Source: Desulfovibrio sp.
GTDB taxonomy: Bacteria > Desulfobacterota > Desulfovibrionia > Desulfovibrionales > Desulfovibrionaceae
Assembly (NCBI GenBank): GCA_031287575.1
Contig: JAITSV010000059.1
Coordinates: 1 to 64,000 of the forward strand
Direction of reading: 5' to 3'
DNA length: 64,000 nucleotides
In this document: piece by piece, positions 37,412 through 45,771 of the stretch
How positions within the stretch are numbered: position 1 is the first letter of the stretch
Layout: every line of letters begins with the position of its first letter
Notes under the pieces: model-generated
What the model was told of the DNA's origin: nothing
Databases searched by the model: none
What the model saw: only the letters and a program-made list of their open reading frames with translations
Made by a program: the position numbers and the translations under genes

Positions 37412-37470
37412 GCACCAGCGGACAGGCCCGCCATCACGAATCGCGTGATGGCGGGCCTGTCCGCTGGTGC
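37412..37470. terminator. Perfect 27-bp inverted repeat between convergent glycosyltransferase genes
   Basis: Arms 37412-37438 and 37444-37470 are perfectly complementary over 27 bp with a 5-base AATCG loop. The repeat lies 42 bases after one gene and about 130 bases after the convergent one, so it is placed to act as a bidirectional terminator. No T tract follows on either side, which is unusual. Confidence 0.6.
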
Positions 37471-37602
37471 GTCTGCGGCGGGATGATGACGGGGGAAGGC
37501 CGGGGAGGGGGGGCGCTTGCTCCGCGCCCCAGTCCGGCCTGCTCTGGGCCGACTCGGCGAGATGCGGTGTGTCCCGGCCTGATTTGGGCCGGGCTTGCCG
37601 CA

Positions 37603-40074
37603 TCAGGCCTGCGGTTTTCCGGTTCCCGGCAGGCGGGCCTGCACGGCGGCGTTGGCACGGCGCAGGCTGGCGGGCATGCGCAGGTCTGGCATGCTGCCCG
37701 CGCCCTCCAGAAGTGTCGCCAATGCCTGCGCGCACCGTTCCGGGCGGAGGCAGGCATCCCAGTGCGCCGCGCCCAACGCGCCCAGGGCCGTGGCCGCGTC
37801 GGCATCGCGCAGCAGGGCACGGATGGCCTGGGGGAAGTGGTCCGGCTCCGCGATCAGGCCGCCCGCCGCGTCCGCCAGGGCGGTGCAGCGGGGGGTGGCG
37901 ATCCACGGCGTGCCCAGGGCCATGGCCTCGAGGGCGGCATACGGCAGGGCGGATTCCGCGCCGCCGGGCAGCAGCAGGATGTCGGCGTCACGCAGGGCGG
38001 ACTGCACCTGCGGGCGGGGCAGCGGCCCCAGCAGGTGCACGCGCGGATCGGCGTGGGCGCGGCTGGGCACGCCGCCGTCGGGGCCGTCGCCGGAGCCGTC
38101 ACCAGGGCCATCGCTGGTCGGGCCGCCGATGATGGCCAGTTGCCACTGCCCGTCGTCGTGCGCCAGCCCGTGCAGCACGTCGAGCAGTTTGGGCACATTC
38201 GGCAGATCGGGCAGGCCGTTCTCCGGCAGGGAGCCGGCCACGGCGACCAGCAGCGGGATGTCCGGCGCAAGGCCGTGCTGCCGCCGGAAGTCGCCGGGCG
38301 CGGGCGCGGGCAGGACGGCGCGCGGCACGAAGTGGCTGGTTGCACCCATGAGGTGCAGCACCTGCGCGTCGCAGCCCGATTCGGAACCCCGAACCACCTC
38401 GTCCGCGCAGGCCAGCGCAAAGCGCAGGTAGGGCAGGTCGCCGCCCTGCCGGACCGTGGCAAGGTCGGCTGCGCTGATGGAGGGCAGCAGCACGGTGCGC
38501 ACGTCGTGCTTGCGCAGCAGCCTGCATGCGGGCAGCAGCCACGCGCCGGGAGGGCCCGCGAGAAGGGCGGCACGGGTGGCGCTGCTTTCGGCCAGCCGGT
38601 CCAGCCGGTACAGGTCGGGCAGGCCGGGGGTGTCCCATAGTCCGGTTTCGGTGATGGTGATGCCGTGCGGGGCAGGTTCCGCGTGATCCGGGCCTGGCCC
38701 GGTCACCACGTGCGGGGTATATCCCGACTGCGCGAGTGCCGCGCCCAGTTCTTCCATGTGGCGGGCCGTGTCCGATTTTTCAGCACGGGGGGCCGCTGCC
38801 CCTTGGCTGGGCGGGAAGGATTCGCCGAACAGCAGCACGCGGGGCGCCCCGTTGCGGTCGGCACCGTCCCACCCCGTGCCCGTGTTGCCCGTGTTAGCGG
38901 ACGGGATGTCCGCCACATGGGCGGCGGCCAGCGAAAGCTGCGAGGGAAAGCCCAGCGGCGACGGCGCGTGGCGCAGCGAAAGCAGATGGCCGGGCCTGGA
39001 TGCGGCCCGCGCGATGACGCGCAGGTTCCGTTCCGCCAGCGCCGCGCACGGACCAGCGCGCAGCTCGTCCAGCGCCGTGACGGCCTTTTGCACGTCCCCC
39101 CGCAGGGCGTCGATGATGGCCAGCGACAGCCTGGGGGCGTCGCGGCCGGGGGCCAGGCGCAGGGCATGCAGAAAGCAGCGGCGCGCGAAGTCCGCATCCT
39201 GCCCGAACGCGCCATCCGACCACGGCGTGAGAAATTCCAGGGCGCGCAGCCCCATGTCGTGGTGGACGTCGGCTTGCTGTTCCGGCGTGGTCAGGGGGGC
39301 GTCCGCCATGGCGTACAGCTGTTCTACGACGTCCGCCCTGCGCCAGAAACGGCGTATCCGCTCGTTTTCCTTGCGCATGGTGTCATCGCGAAAGGTGATG
39401 GCCCCCTGGTGGGCAAGGTACAGGCCCATGGCCTCGGGCACGTGCGCCACCTTGCCCACCAGCGATGCCCGGATGGCGAAGTCCCAGTCCCCGGCGGCGG
39501 AGTACGTGGCGTCGAACGGGCCGATCCTGTCGTGCAGGTCGCGCCGCCACATGGGCTGCGGGCCAAAGGGAAAATACAGCAGCGTGGCGGGCGCGAACGG
39601 CGTGGGCGTGAGGAAGGGGCGCGACCTGTCGTTCTCGCCGAAGGTTTCGTTTTCCGTGCCGGTGGTGAAGCTGGTGCCGTATGCCAGCACGCGGTCGGGG
39701 CGTTCTTCCAGCGCGTTGGCCAGCAGGCCGAGGCAGGCGGGGTGGTGGCGGTCGTCGCTGTTGGCGTTGGTCAGGTACCGGCCCCGCGCCGCCGCCGCCC
39801 CACGGTTCCACGCGGCGTAGACGTTTTCGCGTTGGGGGGTGCGCAGGTAGGTGATGTTGCCATGCCGTGCGAGGTAGGTGTCGATGATGGCGCGCTCGTT
39901 CTGGGGCGAGCAGGAATCGACGATGACGATCTCGATGACGTCGGCAATGGTCTGGGCCAGCAGGTCGTCCAGGCACCCGGCCAGGAACCGTTCGGCCTTG
40001 TAGACGGAAACGATGGCGGAAACCAGGTAGTCCCGGTCTTCTGACGGTAGGAATGCTTCCAGGTGGTCCGACAT
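37603..40074 (-). CDS. GT2-GT4 fusion glycosyltransferase (823 aa)
   Basis: Residues 1-260 form a GT2 domain: VSAIVSVYKAERFLAGCLDDLLAQ, IVDSCSPQNE, ANSDDRHHP (DxD-like) and GDWDFAIRASLVG. A helical region follows, and from about residue 400 a GT4-like GT-B domain begins (RVLLFGESFPPSQG, VAVAGSLPENGLPD, LLGPLPRPQV, LPGGAESALPYAALEAMALGTPW). An insert of Gly/Asp/Pro repeats interrupts the second domain. Both catalytic domains look intact, so one chain could add two sugars in sequence. The start at ATG 40074 has GGAG upstream. It is the last gene of the long minus-strand operon. Confidence 0.85.
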   Translation of the reverse strand: MSDHLEAFLPSEDRDYLVSAIVSVYKAERFLAGCLDDLLAQTIADVIEIVIVDSCSPQNERAIIDTYLARHGNITYLRTPQRENVYAAWNRGAAAARGRYLTNANSDDRHHPACLGLLANALEERPDRVLAYGTSFTTGTENETFGENDRSRPFLTPTPFAPATLLYFPFGPQPMWRRDLHDRIGPFDATYSAAGDWDFAIRASLVGKVAHVPEAMGLYLAHQGAITFRDDTMRKENERIRRFWRRADVVEQLYAMADAPLTTPEQQADVHHDMGLRALEFLTPWSDGAFGQDADFARRCFLHALRLAPGRDAPRLSLAIIDALRGDVQKAVTALDELRAGPCAALAERNLRVIARAASRPGHLLSLRHAPSPLGFPSQLSLAAAHVADIPSANTGNTGTGWDGADRNGAPRVLLFGESFPPSQGAAAPRAEKSDTARHMEELGAALAQSGYTPHVVTGPGPDHAEPAPHGITITETGLWDTPGLPDLYRLDRLAESSATRAALLAGPPGAWLLPACRLLRKHDVRTVLLPSISAADLATVRQGGDLPYLRFALACADEVVRGSESGCDAQVLHLMGATSHFVPRAVLPAPAPGDFRRQHGLAPDIPLLVAVAGSLPENGLPDLPNVPKLLDVLHGLAHDDGQWQLAIIGGPTSDGPGDGSGDGPDGGVPSRAHADPRVHLLGPLPRPQVQSALRDADILLLPGGAESALPYAALEAMALGTPWIATPRCTALADAAGGLIAEPDHFPQAIRALLRDADAATALGALGAAHWDACLRPERCAQALATLLEGAGSMPDLRMPASLRRANAAVQARLPGTGKPQA

Positions 40075-40139
40075 CGCGGTCTTGCTCCGGATTTGAGAAC
40101 GTTCACGCCGCGCGGCGGCGGGGGCGCGGCGTGCCCCGT

Positions 40140-40367
40140 TCAGCAACTGCCCGCAAGGCAGTCGGCGGTCGTGCCGGTGGGGACGGGCGGGGCCTCGGGC
40201 ATGGGCGCATGCGCCCCCATGCCGATGGGAAAGGGCGGCTGGGCCGGGACATCGGCGAACAGCAGGCCGCGCAAGGGCGGAAGCTGCGCGCCCGGTGCGC
40301 CGCGCAGCAGGGCCCGTGCGTGCCCGAAGAACGTGGCGGCCTTGGCGGGTATATCGAAGTATTCCAT
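40140..40367 (-). CDS. Possible small protein (75 aa), unknown
   Basis: An ATG at 40367 with an AGGA motif 9-10 bases before it opens a 75-codon frame between two operon genes. The first half looks like a helical segment (MEYFDIPAKAATFFGHARAL); the second half is rich in Pro, Gly and Ala. I do not recognise it. The spacing to both neighbours (28 and 65 bases) fits an operon gene, but the second half could be fortuitous in GC-rich DNA. Confidence 0.4.
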   Translation of the reverse strand: MEYFDIPAKAATFFGHARALLRGAPGAQLPPLRGLLFADVPAQPPFPIGMGAHAPMPEAPPVPTGTTADCLAGSC

Positions 40368-40395
40368 GGCACGTTCCTGTGTCGTCAAGGAAGCA

Positions 40396-41505
40396 TCATG
40401 CCCCGGGGTGGGCAGGGGAGGACTGGATGATGTCCAGGGCGCGGTGTTCAAGGTCCGGGGCCAGGGCGACGGCCTGTTCGGCGAAACGGAGCAAGTGCAG
40501 CCTGTTGCCCGCGTGGTGCGCTTCTAGCGCCTTCGCCAGCAGCATGAGCGCCAGCAGGCGGTTGCCATCGGGCGCGGTGGCCTGCGAAAGGCTCCATATG
40601 TCTTCCCCGAGTTGGAAGATGCGCCGCAGCTCCTCCGGCGTCTTGCGGTGGTCGATGCCAAAGAGGGTGGCGAGGAATGCCCGCTGCTCCGGGGTGATGT
40701 CGTCCCGCAACTCGCCGAACAGTTGCGCGATGTGTCGTGTGATGGGTTTTTCTTCTATTGTACTGTCGATTTTCTGAAAATAATGATCGTGCGCGCTGTG
40801 CCATCGGGTTGCTGCAGAGAGATGGAAATACGGCTTTCCAAGAGATGCGCCATGGCCCATGCACGATCCAGGAGTCATTGCGGCTATGACTGTGGCTGAT
40901 TCCATGATTTCGCGTAGTCTGCTGTAGAAGTTTGCATCATAGATATGCCCCGCGCAGTGTACGGAAAAACCTTCCTGCAGGTATTTTCTGTGCAGCCCGC
41001 GCTGGATGTCCCTCCAGTACACGCAGACCCGTACCGTATCAAACTGCTTGCCGATGTCGTGAAGGCGTGCGCAGACGTCCGAGACATCGTATTCGTTGTC
41101 TACCCAATGGGTCGAATGACTGGGGAAAAACAGCAGGTTTCGGCCGTACGTTTCGGCAAGGGCCGCCAGGCGCTCGGGCCTTGGGCCGGGGACGTACTGG
41201 ATCATGGGGCCCAGGGCGAAGCACGCCTTGTTCGCGGCGCCGCGAATGGTGTCGAACCGTTCTGGGGACCAGCAGAAATATATGAAGTAGGGTGCGTTGA
41301 TTTCGGCATCCCAGTTGGTGTCGCCGATACGGGAGCCGTGCTCGATGATGACCCGCAGAGGGAGTGCTCGGGGGAGTTTCACGTGACGCTTGAGTATGGT
41401 GGCGTGACCGTAGAAATCGTTGAATTCGAACTGCTCCGTGGTCTTCAATTTGCGCTCGGCGGAAAGCCGAAGCAGCATGTCGTCCGAGGCGGCTGGCTGC
41501 AACAT
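40396..41505 (-). CDS. Unrecognised protein with GT-B-like features (369 aa), candidate transferase
   Basis: No family is recognised with certainty. The EHGSRIGDTN motif near residue 55 and the late MGHGASLGKPYFHLS motif recall GT-B transferases of the capsule/CDP-glycerol type, where a His-Gly pair binds the donor phosphate. Two internal stretches look like Rossmann strands (NLLFFPSHSTHW, DTVRVCVYWRD). The C-terminal 120 residues are helical. The gene is less GC-biased in codon choice than its neighbours, which suggests separate acquisition. Position directly after the NeuB-SpsF-PseG-like trio makes it a candidate for transfer of the product sugar, by inference only. Confidence 0.7.
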   Translation of the reverse strand: MLQPAASDDMLLRLSAERKLKTTEQFEFNDFYGHATILKRHVKLPRALPLRVIIEHGSRIGDTNWDAEINAPYFIYFCWSPERFDTIRGAANKACFALGPMIQYVPGPRPERLAALAETYGRNLLFFPSHSTHWVDNEYDVSDVCARLHDIGKQFDTVRVCVYWRDIQRGLHRKYLQEGFSVHCAGHIYDANFYSRLREIMESATVIAAMTPGSCMGHGASLGKPYFHLSAATRWHSAHDHYFQKIDSTIEEKPITRHIAQLFGELRDDITPEQRAFLATLFGIDHRKTPEELRRIFQLGEDIWSLSQATAPDGNRLLALMLLAKALEAHHAGNRLHLLRFAEQAVALAPDLEHRALDIIQSSPAHPGA

Positions 41506-41507
41506 GG

Positions 41508-41804
41508 TTATTGGCCTTTGCTGATGCGGTATGTTTTTGAACGCCGGTCGCGCTGGGCGGGCAGGTAATCAGCGTGATCTCCGCGCGGGTGTTCGATGCG
41601 CGAAGGCATCAGGAATATCCCCAGCCCATCGTGCCCCAGGCCGCATTCCGCAAGCGTGGCCTGCGTGCGGGCCGCATCTGCAACCGTGTCGTGCAATTGG
41701 CGACGGGTGGCCTGGTCGAGCCAGAGCCGCCGCACGTTCTGGGCGGGAACGCAGGCGGGGCTGTTCAGAGGGGACGGGAAGCCCGGCTGGATACACTCGC
41801 GCAT
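41508..41804 (-). CDS. Small overlapping protein (98 aa), unknown
   Basis: The ATG at 41804 lies inside the 3' end of the PseG-like gene and is preceded by AAGGAG 11 bases upstream. The frame runs to 2 bases before the next operon gene, which favours a real, translationally coupled gene. The product is soluble with several Arg and His and two early cysteines. I do not recognise a family. Because no other frame explains the 260 bases between the flanking genes, I list it as a probable CDS. Confidence 0.55.
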   Translation of the reverse strand: MRECIQPGFPSPLNSPACVPAQNVRRLWLDQATRRQLHDTVADAARTQATLAECGLGHDGLGIFLMPSRIEHPRGDHADYLPAQRDRRSKTYRISKGQ

Positions 41805-42820
41805 ATCGTGCTGATCTCCTTCATGAACAGTTTCGCGTCCCATGCGGCAAGGCCCGAGGACAACATGCCCCTGGCCAGGAAGGCCGCGATGACGGCGGCC
41901 TCGTTGTCGGTGCTGGCAATGGCCAGCGTGGCAAGCCCGAGCGCATGGCATTCGTACAGCGTGCGCCCACCCGCGCAGAGCACCAGGTCCGCGTCGCACA
42001 GGATGGGCAGCAGGCGTTCCGGAGCCCGGATCACCGTGGCTGCAAGAGATTCCGCCAGCGGCTCGATGGGTGTTTCGGCTGCAAAACCCGGACCAAGGAT
42101 GACCGTCAGGGAAAGCGGCAGCGCGGCCTCCGCCAGCGTGGCGAGCACCTTGCCGGTGAGGCCCGTGGGGTCCGATCCGCCGAATGTCAGGGCCACGCGC
42201 GGTCGGGTGTCCGGCGTGGGCTGGGTGACCGGGCTGGACTGGGCGCTTGGTATGGCTGGGGTGTTCGGGGCGACTGGGGCGCCCGGTACATTTGATGCGG
42301 TACGGCCCCCGCAACGGCGGGAAAGCGCCGCGTCTTCCGGCGGCATGAAGAAATGGGCCGGCCCCAGCAGCGCCGTGCGGACCAGGGGGTACATGTCCGG
42401 CGTCGCGAGGATCGAGGAATTGAGCACCACGTCGGCGGCGATGTGCGAGCGCCCGGTGTCGTCAAGGTACGCCAGCAGCAGCCCCGCCGACCGGGCAGCC
42501 TCCAGCAGTTCCGGTTCCGGATCGTAGGGCAGGTCGATCACCAGCGTCCGGACGGAGGCCCGGCGCAGTGCCTCCGGGGTGGGGGCAAGCACGCGTTCGC
42601 CCTGGCTGCGGGCGTAGGCCACGCCATCGGGCAGGCCGCCCATGAGCAGGGCGGTATCGGCCCCCCGCTGGCGCAGCCCGCGCGAGAGCAGCAGGCAGCG
42701 CGACAGGTGGCCGTACGACAGCCCCGGCGCGCGCCCCGCGTCCACCCGGAAAAGTATCGTTCCCGCCGGGCCGGTGCCTTCAAGCAGCAGGTCGCGGAAT
42801 TCGGGCGAGGATGTCGTCAA
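41765..42820 (-). CDS. PseG/SpsG-like UDP-sugar hydrolase (351 aa)
   Basis: The N-terminus ILFRVDAGRAPGLSYGHLSRCLLLSRGLRQRG matches the PseG pattern FRVDAS..GxGHxxRCLxLA, with His38 at the catalytic position. The second half has ALTFGGSDPTGLTG and the C-terminal donor-binding segment VLCAGGRTLYECHALGLATLAI. PseG enzymes remove UDP from a 2,4-diacetamido trideoxy sugar; SpsG of Bacillus spore-coat clusters is similar. A Pro/Thr/Ser-rich insert of about 25 residues separates the domains. It overlaps the cytidylyltransferase gene by 41 bases. Confidence 0.8.
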   Translation of the reverse strand: MTTSSPEFRDLLLEGTGPAGTILFRVDAGRAPGLSYGHLSRCLLLSRGLRQRGADTALLMGGLPDGVAYARSQGERVLAPTPEALRRASVRTLVIDLPYDPEPELLEAARSAGLLLAYLDDTGRSHIAADVVLNSSILATPDMYPLVRTALLGPAHFFMPPEDAALSRRCGGRTASNVPGAPVAPNTPAIPSAQSSPVTQPTPDTRPRVALTFGGSDPTGLTGKVLATLAEAALPLSLTVILGPGFAAETPIEPLAESLAATVIRAPERLLPILCDADLVLCAGGRTLYECHALGLATLAIASTDNEAAVIAAFLARGMLSSGLAAWDAKLFMKEISTICASVSSRASRPL

Positions 42821-43460
42821 AGTCCAGCAACTCCTCTGGGCGGCTGCCCCCGGCCAGGCGCAGCGCGGCGGCGTAGTCGTCGGGCGTGTCCACGGTCAGC
42901 CGGACATCGGGCCGTCGCCACGCCGTGGGAATGGAGGGCGTGCGGATGGCGAACGCCCCCGGCTGCCGCAGCATGCGCAGGTTGATGTGCTCTCGCTCCG
43001 CCGGGTCTGGCGCCGCGTCGGCCACCCGGCGCAACGCCCCGGCGCTGAAGGCGTCCACGCCCGCGCCATGGGGGCACCCCTGTGGCAGGGCCACGTAGTC
43101 CGCGCCCTGGGCAAGGCTCGCCAGCGCAAGGCGCAGCATCTCCAGGCTGGTGAAGGGATTGTCCGCCGTCACGCGCACCGCGCCGTCCGGGGCAAAACAG
43201 TCCAGGCAGCGCAGGTAGCGGGCCAGGACGTCCTCGCATTCGCCCCGGACCACGGGCACGCTGAGCGATGCGGCCAGCGCGGCCAGGGCATCGTCCTCGG
43301 GCCGGGTGGTGGTGGCCAGGCAGCAGGGCGCATCCAGCCCGCCAGCCAGCAGTCGGCGCAACAGAAAGGCCAGCATGGGCACCCCGGCAAGGGGCTTCAG
43401 GGCCTTGCCGGGCAGCCGCGTGGAGGCCGCGCGGGCCTGGACGACCACGATGGCGGGCAT
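42780..43460 (-). CDS. SpsF-like CMP-sugar (acylneuraminate-type) cytidylyltransferase (226 aa)
   Basis: The start MPAIVVVQARAASTRLPGKAL carries the QARxxSTRLPGK nucleotide-binding motif of the CMP-Kdo/CMP-sialate synthetase group, in the short SpsF form. Further motifs are VRVTADNPFTS and a late VDTPDDYAAAL. It would activate an acidic alpha-keto sugar with CTP before transfer. It lies between the NeuB-like and PseG-like genes, the same order as spsE-spsF-spsG of Bacillus subtilis. The 3' end overlaps the next gene by 41 bases. Confidence 0.85.
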   Translation of the reverse strand: MPAIVVVQARAASTRLPGKALKPLAGVPMLAFLLRRLLAGGLDAPCCLATTTRPEDDALAALAASLSVPVVRGECEDVLARYLRCLDCFAPDGAVRVTADNPFTSLEMLRLALASLAQGADYVALPQGCPHGAGVDAFSAGALRRVADAAPDPAEREHINLRMLRQPGAFAIRTPSIPTAWRRPDVRLTVDTPDDYAAALRLAGGSRPEELLDFDDILARIPRPAA

Positions 43461-43471
43461 GCGGACCTTCC

Positions 43472-44476
43472 TCAGGCGTTCGTGCCGTCCACGTCGCCCT
43501 GGCTCAGGGGGGCATGGGCGGTGACCGGTCGCACGGCCTTGCGTCCCAGCACGGCTTCGACGCTGCGCGGCGTCAGTTCCGATTCGGGGCGGCAGAACAG
43601 CAGGTCGGCCATGGTCAGGGTTTCGCCGGGGGCGATGTCCCGCGCCGCGTACACGCCGCGACGGTAGGCGGCGGCATGCTGGCGGTCGGGCCGCCGGTTG
43701 AAGAAGTCCTGCCCGCCGAACATGGGGGCCATGCGGCGCATTTCGTCCACCAGGGCCAGCATGCCCGCGGGGTCCAGGGAGTGGCCGTGGTCGCCGCCGG
43801 GGGTCGCGGTGTCCAGCGTGAAGTGGGTTTCGATGATGTCCGCGCCCACGCAGAAGGCCGCCAGGCAGGCGCTGGAGCCGGGGTAGTGGTCGGACCAGCC
43901 CGTGGGCAGGCCGAAGGCGCGCTTCAGTTCGCCGATGGCGGCCAGATTGCAGTCCCCGGCCTCTGCCGGGTACAGCGACAGGCAGTGCAGCAGGGCGATG
44001 TCCGCGGCTCCGGCGCGCCGCAACCGGTCGATGGCGGTGCCGGTTTCGCCCAGGGTGGCCATGCCGGTGGACAGGATGACCGGCTTGCCGGTGCGCGCCA
44101 CGGCGTCCAGCAGGTAGGGCGTGGCCAGGTCCATGGAGGCGACCTTGTAGGCCGGTACCCCCACGGCCTCGAGCATGGCCACGGCGTCCAGGCTGAAGGG
44201 CGTGGAAAAGAAGGCGATGCCCGCCTCGCGGGCCGTGTCCGCCAGCGCGCGGGCCTGTTCCGGACTCATTTCCGCCGAGCGGATCAGTTCGAAGTGCGGC
44301 GCCGTGGGCAGGGCCAGATCCGCCGCCCGGAACGTCTGGAACTTGACGGCGTCGGCCCCGGATGCGGCAGCCGCGCGGATCATGGTCCGGGCCTGGTCCA
44401 GGCTGCCTTCGTGGTTGAACCCCACTTCGGCGATCAGCAGCGGCAGTCCCGTTTGCTCGCGCTTGCGCAGATTCAT
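43472..44476 (-). CDS. NeuB/SpsE family nonulosonic acid synthase (334 aa)
   Basis: The NeuB fold is evident from LLIAEVGFNHEGSLDQARTMI, DAVKFQTFRA, FFSTPFSLDAVAMLE, KVASMDL, VILSTGMATLGE, HCLSLYPA, GWSDHYPGS and ETHFTLDTATPGGDHGHSLDP. A C-terminal SAF (antifreeze-like) domain is present (GVYAARDIAPGETLTMADL). These enzymes condense phosphoenolpyruvate with a six-carbon amino sugar to give sialic, legionaminic or pseudaminic acid. The precise substrate cannot be read from the sequence. ATG 44476 is preceded by CGGAG. It is separated by 76 bases from the small upstream ORF. Confidence 0.92.
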   Translation of the reverse strand: MNLRKREQTGLPLLIAEVGFNHEGSLDQARTMIRAAAASGADAVKFQTFRAADLALPTAPHFELIRSAEMSPEQARALADTAREAGIAFFSTPFSLDAVAMLEAVGVPAYKVASMDLATPYLLDAVARTGKPVILSTGMATLGETGTAIDRLRRAGAADIALLHCLSLYPAEAGDCNLAAIGELKRAFGLPTGWSDHYPGSSACLAAFCVGADIIETHFTLDTATPGGDHGHSLDPAGMLALVDEMRRMAPMFGGQDFFNRRPDRQHAAAYRRGVYAARDIAPGETLTMADLLFCRPESELTPRSVEAVLGRKAVRPVTAHAPLSQGDVDGTNA

Positions 44477-44552
44477 GACATGCTCCGTGGCGATCAGAGA
44501 TCGAAGACGTAGAGTGTATGTTGGCCCTGTTGAACTTGCCGAAGGCGTCGGA

Positions 44553-44738
44553 TCAAAGGTGACAAGCGCAGTCCGTTGAGCTTGCCCGGTCCCGATGATT
44601 GGCCCAGTAGTCGCGCTGGTCGCGCAGCTTGGGCAGGGTGATGCCGAAGGTCTTGTACAGGAATTCCTTGAGCCGGTATTCCACCTTGAACGGTTCGATG
44701 CCGCAGACGGTTTTCCAGTGCTTGTCCCGCGTGGCCAT
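44553..44738 (-). CDS. Small protein (61 aa), possibly a truncated gene remnant
   Basis: ATG 44738 follows the stop of the upstream radical SAM gene directly (TGATATG) with AAGGAACAGG as ribosome-binding site. The product (MATRDKHWKTVCGIEPFKVE, then a Tyr/Leu/Lys-rich helix and LPKLRDQRDYWANH) looks well folded up to about residue 49 and then ends in an odd Ser/Cys tail. This looks like the N-terminus of a larger protein, perhaps a methyltransferase, cut off by a deletion or frameshift. The 76 bases before neuB continue without a clear frame. It is either a genuine short operon gene or a remnant. Confidence 0.5.
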   Translation of the reverse strand: MATRDKHWKTVCGIEPFKVEYRLKEFLYKTFGITLPKLRDQRDYWANHRDRASSTDCACHL

Positions 44739-44739
44739 A

Positions 44740-45771
44740 TCAGCCCTGTTCCTTGCTTTCGTAGGTGTAGTCCTCGCGGCGTTCGCCATCCAGCTGGACG
44801 GCTTCCTTCTTCTTCCTGGCCCCGTGGTGGCACGCGGCGCAGACCGCGCTTTCCAGCCGCCGCCCGGTCAGGTGCAGGGTGCGCTGGTGTTCCTGCAACA
44901 CGTCCCACGCCTGCTTCACGCCGGTTTCCCGCACGTTGCCCAGGATTTCCCGCATGGTGAAGTCGGACGGACATTTGAGATAGTTGCCGGAACTGGTGAT
45001 GCACAGGCGGTGCCACAGGCGCGGGCAGACGAAGGCGGGGTCCGGCACCACGGTGTTGTGGTCGAAATGCATGTCCGGATTGTAGGCCACGCGGTCCACG
45101 ATGCCCTTCATGGTGCGGATGTAGGCCTGCGGATCGTCCTTGATGGCCGACCAGATGCCCTGCACGTTGAGCAGGGTGGGCGCGCCCAGTTCGTCGCGCA
45201 CGCGGCGCAGGGTCTTCAGCTTGCGCAGCGAGTCCTCGTACTTCAGCGGCACGCGCACGGCTTCGTAGTTGGCGCCCAGGCCGTCGAAGCTCATGGTTAT
45301 CCAGTCCACACCGGCGCCAATGATGCCCCTGGCCAGGTCTTCGGTGATGGGGCCGCCGTTGGTGTTGATCCAGACTTCCCGGACGCCCGCCGCCTTGGCC
45401 AGCCGGACCATTTCCACGATGTCCGGGTGCAGCAGCGGTTCGCCGCGCATGCTGAACTTGAGGGTGAACAGGCCGTGCCGGCCGCACTCCTCCACGATGG
45501 AACGGTACATGTCCAGCGGCATGAAGCCGTTTTCACCGATGTCCATGTACTGGCGGAAGCAGTGGGTGCACTTGATCTGGCACACGCTGCTGACCTCGAT
45601 GTCGACGTTGAGCGGGAACGGGGCCACCTTGCGCTTTCTGGGGTAGGTGTTCCAGGCGTAGCGGTTGGCAAGGTAGGCCAGCCGCTTGCCGCTGCTGCGG
45701 CGCCATTCGTTCCTCAGGTATTCCCACTGCGTTTCGCAGCTGAACTGGACACGGGTCTCGGACGTTTTCAT
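44740..45771 (-). CDS. Radical SAM/SPASM protein A of the glycan operon (343 aa)
   Basis: Cys64, Cys68 and Cys71 form the cluster motif CQIKCTHC after the strand PLNVDIEVSSV. The core continues with FSMRGEPLLHPDIVEMV, INTNGGPI and ITMSFDGLG. The C-terminus has SPASM-type cysteines (CPRLWHRLC, YLKCPSD, CAACHHGARKKK). The N-terminal 50 residues share a pattern with the second radical SAM protein two genes upstream (…FPLNVD/FPLHVD), so the two are paralogues. Substrate and reaction are unknown; within a sugar-biosynthesis operon a carbohydrate-directed radical step is possible. It starts 4 bases inside the formyltransferase gene. Confidence 0.85.
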   Translation of the reverse strand: MKTSETRVQFSCETQWEYLRNEWRRSSGKRLAYLANRYAWNTYPRKRKVAPFPLNVDIEVSSVCQIKCTHCFRQYMDIGENGFMPLDMYRSIVEECGRHGLFTLKFSMRGEPLLHPDIVEMVRLAKAAGVREVWINTNGGPITEDLARGIIGAGVDWITMSFDGLGANYEAVRVPLKYEDSLRKLKTLRRVRDELGAPTLLNVQGIWSAIKDDPQAYIRTMKGIVDRVAYNPDMHFDHNTVVPDPAFVCPRLWHRLCITSSGNYLKCPSDFTMREILGNVRETGVKQAWDVLQEHQRTLHLTGRRLESAVCAACHHGARKKKEAVQLDGERREDYTYESKEQG

